A DNA stretch of 64,000 nucleotides from Haloechinothrix sp033042135 (GCF_033042135.1 NZ_WBXM01000012.1:62001-126000); one strand, 5' to 3'; shown: positions 15,530 to 24,542, numbered from the stretch's first letter. A program made the numbers and translations. Notes: generated by a model not told the origin, from the letters alone.

Positions 15530-18013
15530 ATGTCCCCCAACCGCCGCACCGTCATCGCTGGCGCACTGGCAGGCGGGCTCATCACCGTTGCCGGGCCGCG
15601 TGGTGCCTGGGCTCGCACCGCGCCTTCCGCTGGTGATCCCGTCCGGGTCTACCTGATCATTGTGGACGGACTGCGCATCGACGAGGTCCCGCTCATGCCG
15701 CAACTGTCCGAGCTCGCAGGAACCGGAACGTACTACCCGGAAGCACGGGCCCAGATGTCGGCCGAGACCACCCCCAACCACATCAGCATGCTCACCGGGA
15801 TGCGGGCCGACCGGCACGGCATGCCGGGAAACGCGGTACCTGGCTTGCCCATCCGGGTCAGCGACGACCCGCGCTACCTGAAGGCGGACTCGATCCTCAC
15901 GCTCATGCGCAGGCAAGCACCGGATCTACGCTCGGCCACGATCGGGGCGAAGGACTACGTCGCCGAGTCGGCCAAGCACGACCGTACCGGCGACGGGGAG
16001 CAGGACACGACCTACAGCAACGACCCGATCACGTCGAACCCGGCGACCTTCGACTCGGCACGCGATGAGGAGACCGGCACCGAGGCCCTGCTGGTCTCCC
16101 GCGAGCACGACCCCGATTTCCTGTTCCTCAATCTCGGAGACGTGGATCGCTACGGGCACTTCGACGAGACGGGTGGGCTCACCGGTGGCGAGCTACCCGC
16201 GCTGCGCCGCGCCACGCTGCTCACCGCCGATCAACAGTTGCGGCACCTGGTGACCGAGTTGCGCTCCAGCGGACGCTGGGAGCGAACGGTGTTCATCGTG
16301 ACCGCGGATCACTCCATGGACTGGTCGTTCCGCGATGCCCTCGTAAACCTGGCGCCTGCGTTCGCCGAGGATTCGCTGCTGGCCGACGAGGTCTTCGCGG
16401 CGGTCAACGGCGGCGCCTGCCTGTACGGGTTGCGCAGCCCGGACGAGCCGAAGGCCGGTGAACGGCTGCGCCGGATGCGCGAGATCGCGCTGTCAGTCGA
16501 GGCCGTGGAGGAGGCACTGTACCTGCATCCGAATCCGGACGACGGTGGTAAGCAGCACTGGGTGGGAAGGCACCACCCGCACTGGGGCCTCGGCGGGGAC
16601 TTCAGCGGCGAACTGCTGGTTACCGTCAAACCCGGATTCCGCATCGGGCACCACGAGAGCGCGCCCCTGTGGCTGGCCAACCCGATCCCCGGTAACCACG
16701 GCCACCCCGTGACGCTGCCGATTCCCATCGTGGTCTCCGGCGGCTGGGAGGGCCTACGGCAGCAGGTGGTCGAGCCGGATGGGCAGCCGGGCGTGGCCGA
16801 TGAGGACCCCTCGCAGGCCCGCAACATCGACCTCGCGCCGACGGCGGCGTGGCTGCTTGGCCTGTACCCGCCGCCCGGTGGCTTCGACGGCCGTGTACTG
16901 CACGAGGCGTTCCGGATGCGGCCACCGTCCAGGGTCGCCGTCAGCAACGTCGCCAGCATGCCCACTGTGGAGCGACTGGCTGGAGGGGACGACTTCGGCG
17001 ACGCCGTCGCGGTGTCCAGTCACGCCTTCCCGGACGGTGCGGATGCCGTCGTCGTCGTGCCTGCCGAGGCGCCATGGCACGCAGCGGGTGCCGTGCCGCT
17101 GGCCATCCGTCGCGGCGGGCCGATCCTGCCTGCCCGGGCGAGTGGCGTTCCCCGATCGATACTCGCCGAGGTTCGCAGGCTCGGACCGGAGCGCGCCTAC
17201 ATCCTCGGCGGCAAGGAGGTGCTCGGCGGCCGCGTCGAACGCGAACTGACCTCGGCAGGGGTGAGCGAGGTTCGTCGCCTCGCGGGGGATGACGCAGCCG
17301 CTACCGCGGCCGAGGTGGCCGTCGAACTCGGTGTGGCGGAGGCGAATCGTCAGGCGATCCTCGTCGACGGTGCGGGCGACAGCACAGCGGGCGGGCGCGG
17401 ACTCGCCGACGCGATCGCCGCCGGGCCCGTAGGCGGTGCCCGCTACCCGGCGGACTTCGCCAATGACGACCGGCCACGGGTGCTCGACCAGTCGGCCGCT
17501 ACCGGGGAGCTGCCACGCGGCAGGCGGCCGGTGCTACTCAGCGGTGACACCAGCCTGCCGGAAACCACCCGCGCGGCGTTGACCGAGCTAGACATCGATC
17601 GGGTGCTGGTGGCAGGCGGTACACACCGTGTGCCAGCGGCGCTCGAGGAATCGCTGCGCGGCGAGGGCATGCTGGTGGAGCGGATCGGCGCACGCGGGCC
17701 CGGCGAGACCGGGCGCCGCTGGGCCGAGCGCGGTGTGCGCGAGGGTGCCTACACCGACGAGCTGTGGCTGGCGGCCGAACGGGCAACGCTGCCGAGCCTG
17801 GCGGCTGCCGCTGCCGCGGGGTACCGGGGCGGCACCCTCCTGCTGATACCACCCGGTGAGCTGTCACAGCGCTCACCCGCCCGCCGCTTCCTCACCGAAC
17901 GGTCCGACGAGTTCGTGCACCTGCGCATCGCGGGCGGTGAGGACACCTTTCCCGGCTCGCTCGCCGACGCCGTGATCGAGCTCCTCCACCAGCGCCGCAC
18001 CCGCTCAGGCTGA
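15530..18013 (+). CDS. Secreted alkaline-phosphatase-superfamily enzyme fused to CWB2 cell-wall-binding repeats
   Basis: An 827-residue two-part protein. The N-terminus, MSPNRRTVIAGALAGGLITVAG, is a Tat-type signal (twin Arg, then a hydrophobic run). Residues about 35-450 form a type I phosphodiesterase/sulfatase fold: VDGLR, the Thr of SAETTPNH as likely nucleophile, GDVDRYGH, TADHSMDW, and GNHGHP as metal ligands. Residues about 470-820 contain repeats with ERLAGGDDFGDAVAVSS, AYILGGKEVL and RVLVAGGTHRVP, the pattern of cell-wall-binding repeat 2 (CWB2). The product is probably exported and held at the cell wall, where it hydrolyses a phosphate or sulfate ester. It is preceded by GGGAG and a full-match KstR box. 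The actual substrate is unknown. Confidence 0.75.
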   Translation: MSPNRRTVIAGALAGGLITVAGPRGAWARTAPSAGDPVRVYLIIVDGLRIDEVPLMPQLSELAGTGTYYPEARAQMSAETTPNHISMLTGMRADRHGMPGNAVPGLPIRVSDDPRYLKADSILTLMRRQAPDLRSATIGAKDYVAESAKHDRTGDGEQDTTYSNDPITSNPATFDSARDEETGTEALLVSREHDPDFLFLNLGDVDRYGHFDETGGLTGGELPALRRATLLTADQQLRHLVTELRSSGRWERTVFIVTADHSMDWSFRDALVNLAPAFAEDSLLADEVFAAVNGGACLYGLRSPDEPKAGERLRRMREIALSVEAVEEALYLHPNPDDGGKQHWVGRHHPHWGLGGDFSGELLVTVKPGFRIGHHESAPLWLANPIPGNHGHPVTLPIPIVVSGGWEGLRQQVVEPDGQPGVADEDPSQARNIDLAPTAAWLLGLYPPPGGFDGRVLHEAFRMRPPSRVAVSNVASMPTVERLAGGDDFGDAVAVSSHAFPDGADAVVVVPAEAPWHAAGAVPLAIRRGGPILPARASGVPRSILAEVRRLGPERAYILGGKEVLGGRVERELTSAGVSEVRRLAGDDAAATAAEVAVELGVAEANRQAILVDGAGDSTAGGRGLADAIAAGPVGGARYPADFANDDRPRVLDQSAATGELPRGRRPVLLSGDTSLPETTRAALTELDIDRVLVAGGTHRVPAALEESLRGEGMLVERIGARGPGETGRRWAERGVREGAYTDELWLAAERATLPSLAAAAAAGYRGGTLLLIPPGELSQRSPARRFLTERSDEFVHLRIAGGEDTFPGSLADAVIELLHQRRTRSG

Positions 18014-18030
18014 GCGCACCATGCAGGCGG

Positions 18031-18078
18031 GCCGAACGTCACGTTAGCCCCTGGAAGGTGCCACACGTGACGTTCGGC
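18031..18078. terminator. Hairpin between phosphoesterase and nitronate-monooxygenase-like genes
   Basis: A perfect 14-bp inverted repeat, GCCGAACGTCACGT and its complement (arms 18031-18044 and 18065-18078, 20-base loop), between converging genes. The arms contain the same AACGTSACGT core as the element at 11564 and 60014. Confidence 0.65.
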
Positions 18079-18094
18079 TCCACCACCACGACGG

Positions 18095-19198
18095 CTAGCG
18101 GGTCTTGTCCAACCGGGACAGCGCCTCGTCGAACTCGCGGATGAGGTCCGACATGATGTCGGCGACTGGGCGCACCTGGTTCATCCTGCCCACGATCTGG
18201 CCGACCGGCATCGCGACCACGGACGGGTCCTTCGCCGCGGCTATGCGCTGGTGCGCCTCGCTGACCAGCAGGTTCTGCAGCGGCATCGGCAGCGGGTCGG
18301 GGGCGTCCGACGCGCTCCACGCCTCGGTCCAACGCGTCTTCAGCAGCCGGGCGGGCTTGCCGCTGAAGATCCGGGAACGCACCGTATCGGCGGAGGTGGC
18401 GCCCAGCATGGCCTGCTGCATGGCGTGCGAGCTGCTCATCGTCTCGAGGTACTCGCTCGTGGTCAGCCAGTACGAGCCCATCCACACCCCGCTGGCACCG
18501 AGGGCCAGCGCGGCAGCGATCTGCTTGCCGGAGCCGATACCGCCTGCCGCGAGCACCGGCACCTGCTCGCCGACCTGCTCGGCCACCTCGGGAAGCAGCA
18601 CCATGGACGCGATCTCCCCGGTGTGGCCGCCCGCCTCGTAACCCTGGGCGACCACGATGTCCACACCGCTGGCGACGTGGCTGGCGGCGTGCTCGGCCTT
18701 GCCCGCGAGCGCCGCCACCTTCACCCCTGCCTCGTGCGCTTCGGTGATGATGTCCACCGGCGGGGACCCGAGCGCGTTCGCGATCAGGCTGATCGGGTGT
18801 TTCAGCGCCACGTCGACATGAGCACGGGCGACCGAATGCAACCAGCCGAGCACCCCGGCGTCGTCCGTACGGGACGGCAGGTCCGGCACGCCGAGCTGCT
18901 GTAGCGTGCGCTCTACGAACGCGCGATGCTCGTCAGGGATGTGCTTCTCCAGGTCAGCCATACTGCCTTCGGTGGGCACCTTGGACGGCATGACGATGTC
19001 CACCCCGTAGGGTTTGCCGCCGGTATTGGCATCCATCCAGTCGAGCACCCGGTCCAGCTCCTCGGCATCGTTGAACCGGACACAGCCAAGCACACCCAGA
19101 CCGCCTGCTCGGGAGATCGCTGCCGCGACGTGCTCGGAGGGTGTGAAGCCGACGATCGGGTAGTCGATCCTCAGCGTGTCACAGAGTGCTGTCCGCAT
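18095..19198 (-). CDS. Nitronate monooxygenase / 2-nitropropane-dioxygenase-like flavoprotein
   Basis: A TIM-barrel FMN protein of 367 residues. It begins with RIDYPIVGFTPSEHVAAAISRAGGLGVLG, has the FMN-phosphate segments VAQGYEAGGHTGEI and LAAGGIGSGKQIAAALALGASGVWMGS, and ends with a helical tail. The same fold is used by IpdC, encoded at 33812 in this window, but the two are clearly different. Its ATG lies inside the end of fadD19 (20-base overlap) behind AGAGGAG, so it is translationally coupled to fadD19 and probably acts on a steroid-CoA or related substrate. The reaction is unknown; true nitroalkane oxidation is not required by the context. Confidence 0.72.
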   Translation of the reverse strand: MRTALCDTLRIDYPIVGFTPSEHVAAAISRAGGLGVLGCVRFNDAEELDRVLDWMDANTGGKPYGVDIVMPSKVPTEGSMADLEKHIPDEHRAFVERTLQQLGVPDLPSRTDDAGVLGWLHSVARAHVDVALKHPISLIANALGSPPVDIITEAHEAGVKVAALAGKAEHAASHVASGVDIVVAQGYEAGGHTGEIASMVLLPEVAEQVGEQVPVLAAGGIGSGKQIAAALALGASGVWMGSYWLTTSEYLETMSSSHAMQQAMLGATSADTVRSRIFSGKPARLLKTRWTEAWSASDAPDPLPMPLQNLLVSEAHQRIAAAKDPSVVAMPVGQIVGRMNQVRPVADIMSDLIREFDEALSRLDKTR

Positions 19199-20792
19199 CG
19201 TGCTCCTCTACATAGCTCTTCGCCCATGCGTAATCCGGCTTACCGCTCGGCTGGCGCTGCACCTGATCGACGAACCATACGCTGCGCGGGACCTTGTACC
19301 CGGCGATCTTGGTGCGCGCGTGCTCGATCAGCGCGGGCACGTCGATCGAGGCGCCGTCGTCCGGTTGGATCACCGCGCCGACCCGTTGGCCCCACCGCTC
19401 GTCGGGTACCCCGACGACGAGGACGTCGAAGACGCCGGGATACGACTTGAGCGCGCCCTCGACCTCCTCCGGGTAGACCTTCTCGCCACCGGTGTTGATC
19501 GATTGCGAGCCGCGGCCGAGCAGCGTGACCGAGCCGTCTTCCTCGTAGCGCGCGTAATCCCCGGGAACGACGTAGCGCTTACCGTCGACCTCGACGAAGA
19601 TGCTCTTGGTCTTCTCGGGGTCCTTGTAGTACCCGATCGGCACGTGCCCGCCCCTGGCCATCCTGCCGACCGCGCCTGGCTTGGGCTCGATGAGGTTGTT
19701 GTCGTCGTCGACGAGCACGGCCTGCTTGCTGAAGTTCACCCTGGGACCCGCCGAGTGGTCGCTGTCCTTACTGATCATGCTGATCCCGGTGAATCCGCTC
19801 TCGGAGGCTCCGACCGCGTCGGTCAGTACCGCGTTGGGGAATTCCTCGAGGTACTGCTGCTTGAGCGACTGCGAGAACAGCGCGGCGTGGCTGGTGATCG
19901 CCACCAGCGAGGAGGCGTCGTAGTCGCCCTCGCGGTAGGCGTCGAGCAGCGGCTTGCCCATGGCGTCACCGACCATGGTGAGCACATTGACCTTGTGTTC
20001 TTGGACCTGGCGCCACACCTCGTGCGGATCGAACTGCGGGACGAGCACCACCGGGCTCCCGGTGAACAACCCGCCGAATGCCGCCCACTGCGCGGCGCCG
20101 TGGATCAGCGGCGAAACAGGCATCCGGATCAGCCCCGGCCCGTCGGCGCCCTGATTGGCCAGTGTCCACTCGTCAGGGACGTACTCGCCGGTCATGAAGT
20201 CGATGCCGCCACCGAGGACGCGCCACACGTCCTCCTGCCGCCACATGACGCCCTTCGGGTAGCCGGTGGTACCTCCGGTGTAGAGGATGTAGAGATCATC
20301 GGGGCTGCGCTCGCCGAAGTCCCGCTCGGCCGACTGCTCGGCAAGTGCACCTTCGTAGGGCACGCCGTTATAGCGCGTGTAGTCGGCGTCCGAACCGTCC
20401 TCGACAACGAGAACGTGTTTCAGTTTCGGCGCGGAGGGAAGGACATCGGCGACGCGGTCGACGAACTGCCGCTCATGCACCAGCGCTACCAGGTCGGCGT
20501 TGTCGAAAAGGTACCGCAACTCCTCGGCCACGTACCGGAAGTTGACGTTCACGGCGCGCGCCCTGAGCTTGTACGCCGCGAACATCGCCTCCATGGACTC
20601 GACGGAGTTCCGCGAGTAGATCCCAATGTGATCGTCCTTGCCGACACCCTGGGCTGCGAGGTGATGGGCAAGTTTGTTGGCGCGCTCGTCCAGCTCGCGG
20701 AAGGTGAGCTGGCGGTCGCCACAGACGACGGCTGTGCGCTCCGGCACGACGTCGACGGCGTGCTCCAGGAGGTCTGCGATGTTCAGTGCCAT
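19179..20792 (-). CDS. fadD19: Steroid C26-acid CoA ligase FadD19
   Basis: An AMP-forming acyl-CoA synthetase of 537 residues. The motif YTGGTTGYPKGVMWRQEDVWR near residue 178 is typical of FadD19, with GASESGFTG later and the catalytic Lys region RQPSGKPDYAWAK at the end. FadD19 loads CoA onto the C26 (C27-steroid) carboxyl made by CYP125 and is needed for side-chain degradation, including of C24-branched sterols. The ATG at 20792 is preferred over the longer frame. No Shine-Dalgarno sequence is visible and the KstR box lies only 11 bases upstream, so translation may be leaderless. It is divergent from echA19, the Mtb Rv3515c-Rv3516 arrangement. Confidence 0.9.
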   Translation of the reverse strand: MALNIADLLEHAVDVVPERTAVVCGDRQLTFRELDERANKLAHHLAAQGVGKDDHIGIYSRNSVESMEAMFAAYKLRARAVNVNFRYVAEELRYLFDNADLVALVHERQFVDRVADVLPSAPKLKHVLVVEDGSDADYTRYNGVPYEGALAEQSAERDFGERSPDDLYILYTGGTTGYPKGVMWRQEDVWRVLGGGIDFMTGEYVPDEWTLANQGADGPGLIRMPVSPLIHGAAQWAAFGGLFTGSPVVLVPQFDPHEVWRQVQEHKVNVLTMVGDAMGKPLLDAYREGDYDASSLVAITSHAALFSQSLKQQYLEEFPNAVLTDAVGASESGFTGISMISKDSDHSAGPRVNFSKQAVLVDDDNNLIEPKPGAVGRMARGGHVPIGYYKDPEKTKSIFVEVDGKRYVVPGDYARYEEDGSVTLLGRGSQSINTGGEKVYPEEVEGALKSYPGVFDVLVVGVPDERWGQRVGAVIQPDDGASIDVPALIEHARTKIAGYKVPRSVWFVDQVQRQPSGKPDYAWAKSYVEEHDADSTL

Positions 20793-20803
20793 ACACCACA
20801 AAC

Positions 20804-20817
20804 TAGAACATGTTATC
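20804..20817. promoter_or_regulatory. KstR operator between fadD19 and echA19
   Basis: TAGAACATGTTATC fits TnnAACnnGTTnnA except at the last base. It sits between the divergent fadD19 and echA19, 11 bases from the fadD19 start. Confidence 0.8.
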
Positions 20818-20885
20818 GTCTGAGGCAATGGTCAACATCTGGCCGACGTTCGGCCACGACGTCGCGGAAGAGAGCAGCCGAAACT

Positions 20886-21704
20886 ATGAGCACAACACCC
20901 TCGAACGCCGGAGCCGGCGGTGACGCACACGCGCTCGTGGAGCAGCGCGGGCACACGCTGATCGTGACGATGAACCGGCCGGAGGCGCGCAACGCGCTGA
21001 GCGCCGAGATGATCGAGATCATGGTCGACGCGTGGAACACCGTGGACAACGATCCTTCGATCCGCTGCTGCATCCTGACCGGGGCAGGTGGCTCGTTCTG
21101 CGCGGGCGCCGACCTCAAGGCCATGACCAAGAGCCATCCGGGTAAGGCGATGTCCAGCGGCAGCTGGGACCCTTCCCGGATCGAGGGACTACTGAAAGGT
21201 CGCAGGCTGACGAAACCCCTCATCGCCGCCGTCGAGGGCCCCGCGATCGCGGGCGGCACCGAGATCCTGCAGGCCACCGATATCCGGGTGGCGGGTGAGA
21301 GCGCGAAGTTCGGGGTGAGCGAGGCCCGGTGGGGACTGTTCCCTATGGGCGGCTCGGCCGTCCGACTACCCCGCCAGATCCCGTACACGGTGGCCGCCGA
21401 CATCCTGCTTACCGGCAGGCACATCACGGCGGGTGAGGCCAAGGACATCGGCTTGATCGGGCATGTGGTGCCCGACGGCGGCGCGCTGGACAAGGCGCTC
21501 GAGCTGGCCGACCGGATCGCGGCGAACGGCCCGCTGGCCGTGCAGGCGATCCTCCGGACCATGCGCGACACCGAGGGCATGCACGAGGAAGAGGCCTTCG
21601 CCATCGACGCCAAGCTCGGCCTCGACGTGTTCACCAGCGCCGACGCCAAGGAAGGTCCCCGCGCCTTCGCCGAGAAGCGCACCCCCGAGTTCCGAGGCGA
21701 GTGA
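20886..21704 (+). CDS. echA19: Enoyl-CoA hydratase EchA19
   Basis: A crotonase-fold protein of 272 residues. Oxyanion-hole segments are SFCAGADLKAM near residue 75 and the GPAIAGGTE stretch near 120; the C-terminus ends KRTPEFRGE. EchA19 hydrates the alpha,beta-unsaturated steroid CoA in side-chain beta-oxidation. Divergent from fadD19 with a shared KstR box, as in Rv3515c-Rv3516. The ATG at 20886 restores the usual EchA19 length; a very long open frame upstream is an antisense shadow. Confidence 0.88.
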   Translation: MSTTPSNAGAGGDAHALVEQRGHTLIVTMNRPEARNALSAEMIEIMVDAWNTVDNDPSIRCCILTGAGGSFCAGADLKAMTKSHPGKAMSSGSWDPSRIEGLLKGRRLTKPLIAAVEGPAIAGGTEILQATDIRVAGESAKFGVSEARWGLFPMGGSAVRLPRQIPYTVAADILLTGRHITAGEAKDIGLIGHVVPDGGALDKALELADRIAANGPLAVQAILRTMRDTEGMHEEEAFAIDAKLGLDVFTSADAKEGPRAFAEKRTPEFRGE

Positions 21705-21711
21705 CGCCGGG

Positions 21712-21772
21712 GTGCGAGCCGAAGGGACCCTTCGGTACATATCCGGTACCCGAGGAGTCCTTCGGCTCGCAC
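21712..21772. terminator. Hairpin between echA19 and acyl-CoA synthetase gene
   Basis: Outer 14-bp inverted repeat GTGCGAGCCGAAGG and its complement (21712-21725 and 21759-21772). Inside the left half lies a second, 17-base palindrome (21719-21735) around CGAAGGG. It separates convergent genes. Confidence 0.65.
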
Positions 21773-21779
21773 TCCCTGG

Positions 21780-23354
21780 TCAGATCGCGCGCTCGCGCTC
21801 CTGCCAGTAGGGGTCGCGGAGCTTGCGCTTGTAGAGCTTGCCGTTGGGGTCGCGGGGCAGCTCGTCGAGGTAGTCGATACTGCGGGGCAACTTGAACTTG
21901 GCCAGCCTGCCGCGCGCGTGCTCCAGCAGCTCCCCGGTCAGCTCCTCGCTGGGCGACACCCCAGGGGCGGGCTGCACCACGGCCTTGATCTCCTCACCCC
22001 AGTCGTCGTTGGGTACCCCGAACACCGCGACGTCGGCGACCTTCGGGTGCACCACGAGCTCGCCCTCGATCTCGGCCGGGTAGATGTTCACCCCGCCGGA
22101 AATGATCATGTCGCTCTTGCGGTCGCACAGGTAGAGGTAGCCGTCCTCGTCGAGGTAGCCGACATCGCCGAGCGTGAACATGTCGCCGACCTTGGACTTC
22201 TCGGTCTTCTGCCGGTCCTTGTGGTACTCGAAGGACGACGAGCCCATGCGCATGTAGACCGTACCCACGTCGCCTGCGGGCAGCTCGTTGCCGTCATCGT
22301 CGAGGATCTTCACCGTCGACCCCGGCCACGGCCTGCCCACCGAACCCGGTTTGCGGAGCCATTCCTCCCCGCTGATCGCGGTGCCACCGCCCTCGGTAGC
22401 CGCGTAATACTCGGTGACCACCGGGCCCCACCAGTCGAGCATCTGCCGCTTCACCTCGTTCGGGCAAGGCGCCGCCCCGTGGATGACGTTGCGCAGCGAG
22501 GACACGTCGTATCGGCTGCGCACCTCCTCCGGTAGCGCGAGCAGCCGGTTGAACTGCGTGGGTACCACGTGACTATGCGTCACCCGGTACCGCTCGATCA
22601 GTCGCAGCATCTCCTCGGGCTCCCACTTGTCCATGAGCACCGCGGTGTGCCCGAGATGGATGGAAATCGACACGAAGTTCAGCACCGCCGTGTGGTACAG
22701 CGGCGAACCGCACAGGTGCACGTGGTCGTCGAACGGCTCCAGCCCGAAGATCCCGAAGAACCACCGGGCCGCCACCGGAGCCTCGTGCGGATCGTCGCCG
22801 GTCAGCGGCCTGCGCACGCCCTTGGGCTTGCCGGTGGTTCCCGAGGTGTACAGCATGGGCGAGCCCGCGGTGCGCTCCGGTGGCGGTTCCTCGGACTGGC
22901 CATCGGCCAGCTCGGCGACGGGCCGGAAGCCGGGGACGTCGCCGACCGCGAACCGAGCCTCGGGCGGCATTCCGGCCTCGTCGGCGGCGGCGACGGCCGC
23001 CTCGGCGAAGCGCTCGTGGGCGAGGAACGCCTTGGCCTCGGAGTCGGAGAGCAGGTAGGCGATCTCGCTGCCGACCAGGTGCCAGTTGACCACCACCACG
23101 TACAGGCCGGACTGCATCGCGGCGAAGTACCCGGCCAGCAGCTCCACTCCGTTGGGTTGCAACAGCACGATCACGTCCCCGGTGCGCAGGCCCAGCTCGC
23201 GCAGGCCGCGCGCGTACCGGTTGGCCTTGGCCACCAGCTCGCCATAGCTGATCTCGCCGCGTTCCGGGTCGACGACGGCGATGCGCTCGGGCTGCTGCTC
23301 GGCGATACGCCACAGCCCGGGGCTGGCATTCTGCGTCGCTGTTTCGGCTGTCAT
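21780..23354 (-). CDS. Acyl-CoA synthetase (FadD family)
   Basis: An AMP-forming ligase of 524 residues. It has MLYTSGTTGKPKGVRRPL near residue 168, YYAATEGGG near 317, TLGDVGYLDEDGYLYLCDRKSDMIISGG near 400, and PRDPNGKLYKRKLRD with the catalytic Lys at the C-terminus. The ATG has AGGAAGAG upstream. Similar ligases activate bile-acid or C24-type steroid side chains in actinobacteria, and the two KstR boxes in the divergent promoter support a steroid substrate. I cannot assign it to FadD17- or FadD19-type specificity; it is a distinct third side-chain ligase in this window. Confidence 0.85.
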   Translation of the reverse strand: MTAETATQNASPGLWRIAEQQPERIAVVDPERGEISYGELVAKANRYARGLRELGLRTGDVIVLLQPNGVELLAGYFAAMQSGLYVVVVNWHLVGSEIAYLLSDSEAKAFLAHERFAEAAVAAADEAGMPPEARFAVGDVPGFRPVAELADGQSEEPPPERTAGSPMLYTSGTTGKPKGVRRPLTGDDPHEAPVAARWFFGIFGLEPFDDHVHLCGSPLYHTAVLNFVSISIHLGHTAVLMDKWEPEEMLRLIERYRVTHSHVVPTQFNRLLALPEEVRSRYDVSSLRNVIHGAAPCPNEVKRQMLDWWGPVVTEYYAATEGGGTAISGEEWLRKPGSVGRPWPGSTVKILDDDGNELPAGDVGTVYMRMGSSSFEYHKDRQKTEKSKVGDMFTLGDVGYLDEDGYLYLCDRKSDMIISGGVNIYPAEIEGELVVHPKVADVAVFGVPNDDWGEEIKAVVQPAPGVSPSEELTGELLEHARGRLAKFKLPRSIDYLDELPRDPNGKLYKRKLRDPYWQERERAI

Positions 23355-23420
23355 CGTTGCACTCTTCCTGTCGTAGGCACGGTTGGGGCTCAGCGGTAGG
23401 ACACACAGTTCCCTTCAACG

Positions 23421-23434
23421 TAGAACGTGTTCTA
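23421..23434. promoter_or_regulatory. KstR operator, perfect palindrome
   Basis: TAGAACGTGTTCTA matches the KstR consensus at every position. It lies 66 bases upstream of the minus-strand fadD start. Confidence 0.88.
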
Positions 23435-23508
23435 TATTAGGACAAGGTGTGTGCCATCAAACAGACAAGGAACCGCCGCGATCAGCCTCCGGCTCTTGCT
23501 TCCATTTT

Positions 23509-23522
23509 AAGAACATGTTTCA
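23509..23522. promoter_or_regulatory. KstR operator facing the DUF35-ltp4-ltp3 operon
   Basis: AAGAACATGTTTCA matches TnnAACnnGTTnnA except for the first base. It is 8 bases ahead of the proposed GTG start of the DUF35 gene. Confidence 0.72.
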
Positions 23523-23530
23523 CTCTTGGT

Positions 23531-24523
23531 GTGATCGCCGAGGAAACTCCGCTGTCGGCACCGCTGGATATCGGGTTCGACTACACCCGCTCCCTCGGCG
23601 GTGTCTTCAGCCACTTCATGACCGAACTGGCCAACCGCCGCATCACCGGGGTCCGCGGCTCGGACGGCACGGTGCACGTCCCACCGGTGGAGTACGACCC
23701 GAACACGGCCGAAGCGCTGTCGGAGTTCGTCGAGGTCGCCGACGTGGGTACGGTGCGTGCCTGGTCCTGGTGCGCGCAGCCGGTCGAGCGACAACCCATC
23801 CAGCGCCCCTTCGCGTGGGCGTTGATCACGCTCGACGGCGCCGACACCGCCATGCTGCACGCCGTGAACGTCACCTCACCTGAGGCGATGCGCACCGGCA
23901 TGCGGGTACGCGCCCGCTGGGCCGACGAACCGATCGGGCACATCACCGACATCGCCTACTTCGACCCCGTCGATGACGCCGAGCGGGTCGGTGACGCCCC
24001 AACGCCTGCGCGGCCACCCGCAGCCCGCGAGGACGCAGGCGGCGCGGTGGACACCGTGATCACCCCGATCCACCTGTCCTACACCCACTCCGTGTCGCCC
24101 GAGGAGAGCCGGTACTTGCGCGCGCTGGCCGAAGGCAGGATGCTGGCGCAACGCTGCCCAGCCTGCGAGAAGGTCTACATCCCACCGCGCGGCGCCTGCC
24201 CGACCTGCGGGGTCCCGACGACCACCGAGGTCGAGCTGCCGGACACCGGGATCGTGACGACCTTCTGCATCGTCAACGTCCCGTTCCTCGGTCAGCGCAT
24301 CACCCCGCCCTACGTGGCGGCCTACATCCTGCTGGACGGCGCCGATATCCCGTTCCTGCACCTGGTGCTCGGCTGCGAGGCCGACGAGGTCCGGATGGGC
24401 ATGCGCGTACGAGCGGTGTGGAAGCCGCGCGAGGAGTGGGAAACCTCGCTACAGAACGTCGATCACTTCGAACCGACCGGCGAGCCGGACGCCCCGTACG
24501 ACTCGTACGCCCATCACCTCTAG
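23531..24523 (+). CDS. Tandem DUF35 OB-fold/zinc-ribbon protein (Rv3521-like)
   Basis: A 330-residue protein with two DUF35/OB-fold halves. The C-terminal half carries an intact zinc-ribbon, CPACEKVYIPPRGACPTC, near residue 220, followed by OB-fold strands; the N-terminal half lacks the cysteines. DUF35 proteins bind thiolase-like or lipid-transfer-type aldolases and complete their active site (as ChsH2's DUF35 does with Ltp2). Gene order DUF35-ltp4-ltp3 matches Rv3521-Rv3522-Rv3523. The GTG at 23531 is chosen because the frame upstream runs through a KstR box. No Shine-Dalgarno is seen, so the start is uncertain and may be leaderless. Confidence 0.78.
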   Translation: MIAEETPLSAPLDIGFDYTRSLGGVFSHFMTELANRRITGVRGSDGTVHVPPVEYDPNTAEALSEFVEVADVGTVRAWSWCAQPVERQPIQRPFAWALITLDGADTAMLHAVNVTSPEAMRTGMRVRARWADEPIGHITDIAYFDPVDDAERVGDAPTPARPPAAREDAGGAVDTVITPIHLSYTHSVSPEESRYLRALAEGRMLAQRCPACEKVYIPPRGACPTCGVPTTTEVELPDTGIVTTFCIVNVPFLGQRITPPYVAAYILLDGADIPFLHLVLGCEADEVRMGMRVRAVWKPREEWETSLQNVDHFEPTGEPDAPYDSYAHHL

Positions 24524-24542
24524 CGCGCCACGGGAGCAAGCA

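Noticed and set aside
19176..20885. Upstream part of the long frame that contains echA19
   Set aside because: It is antisense to fadD19; echA19 begins at the ATG 20886, giving the usual length.
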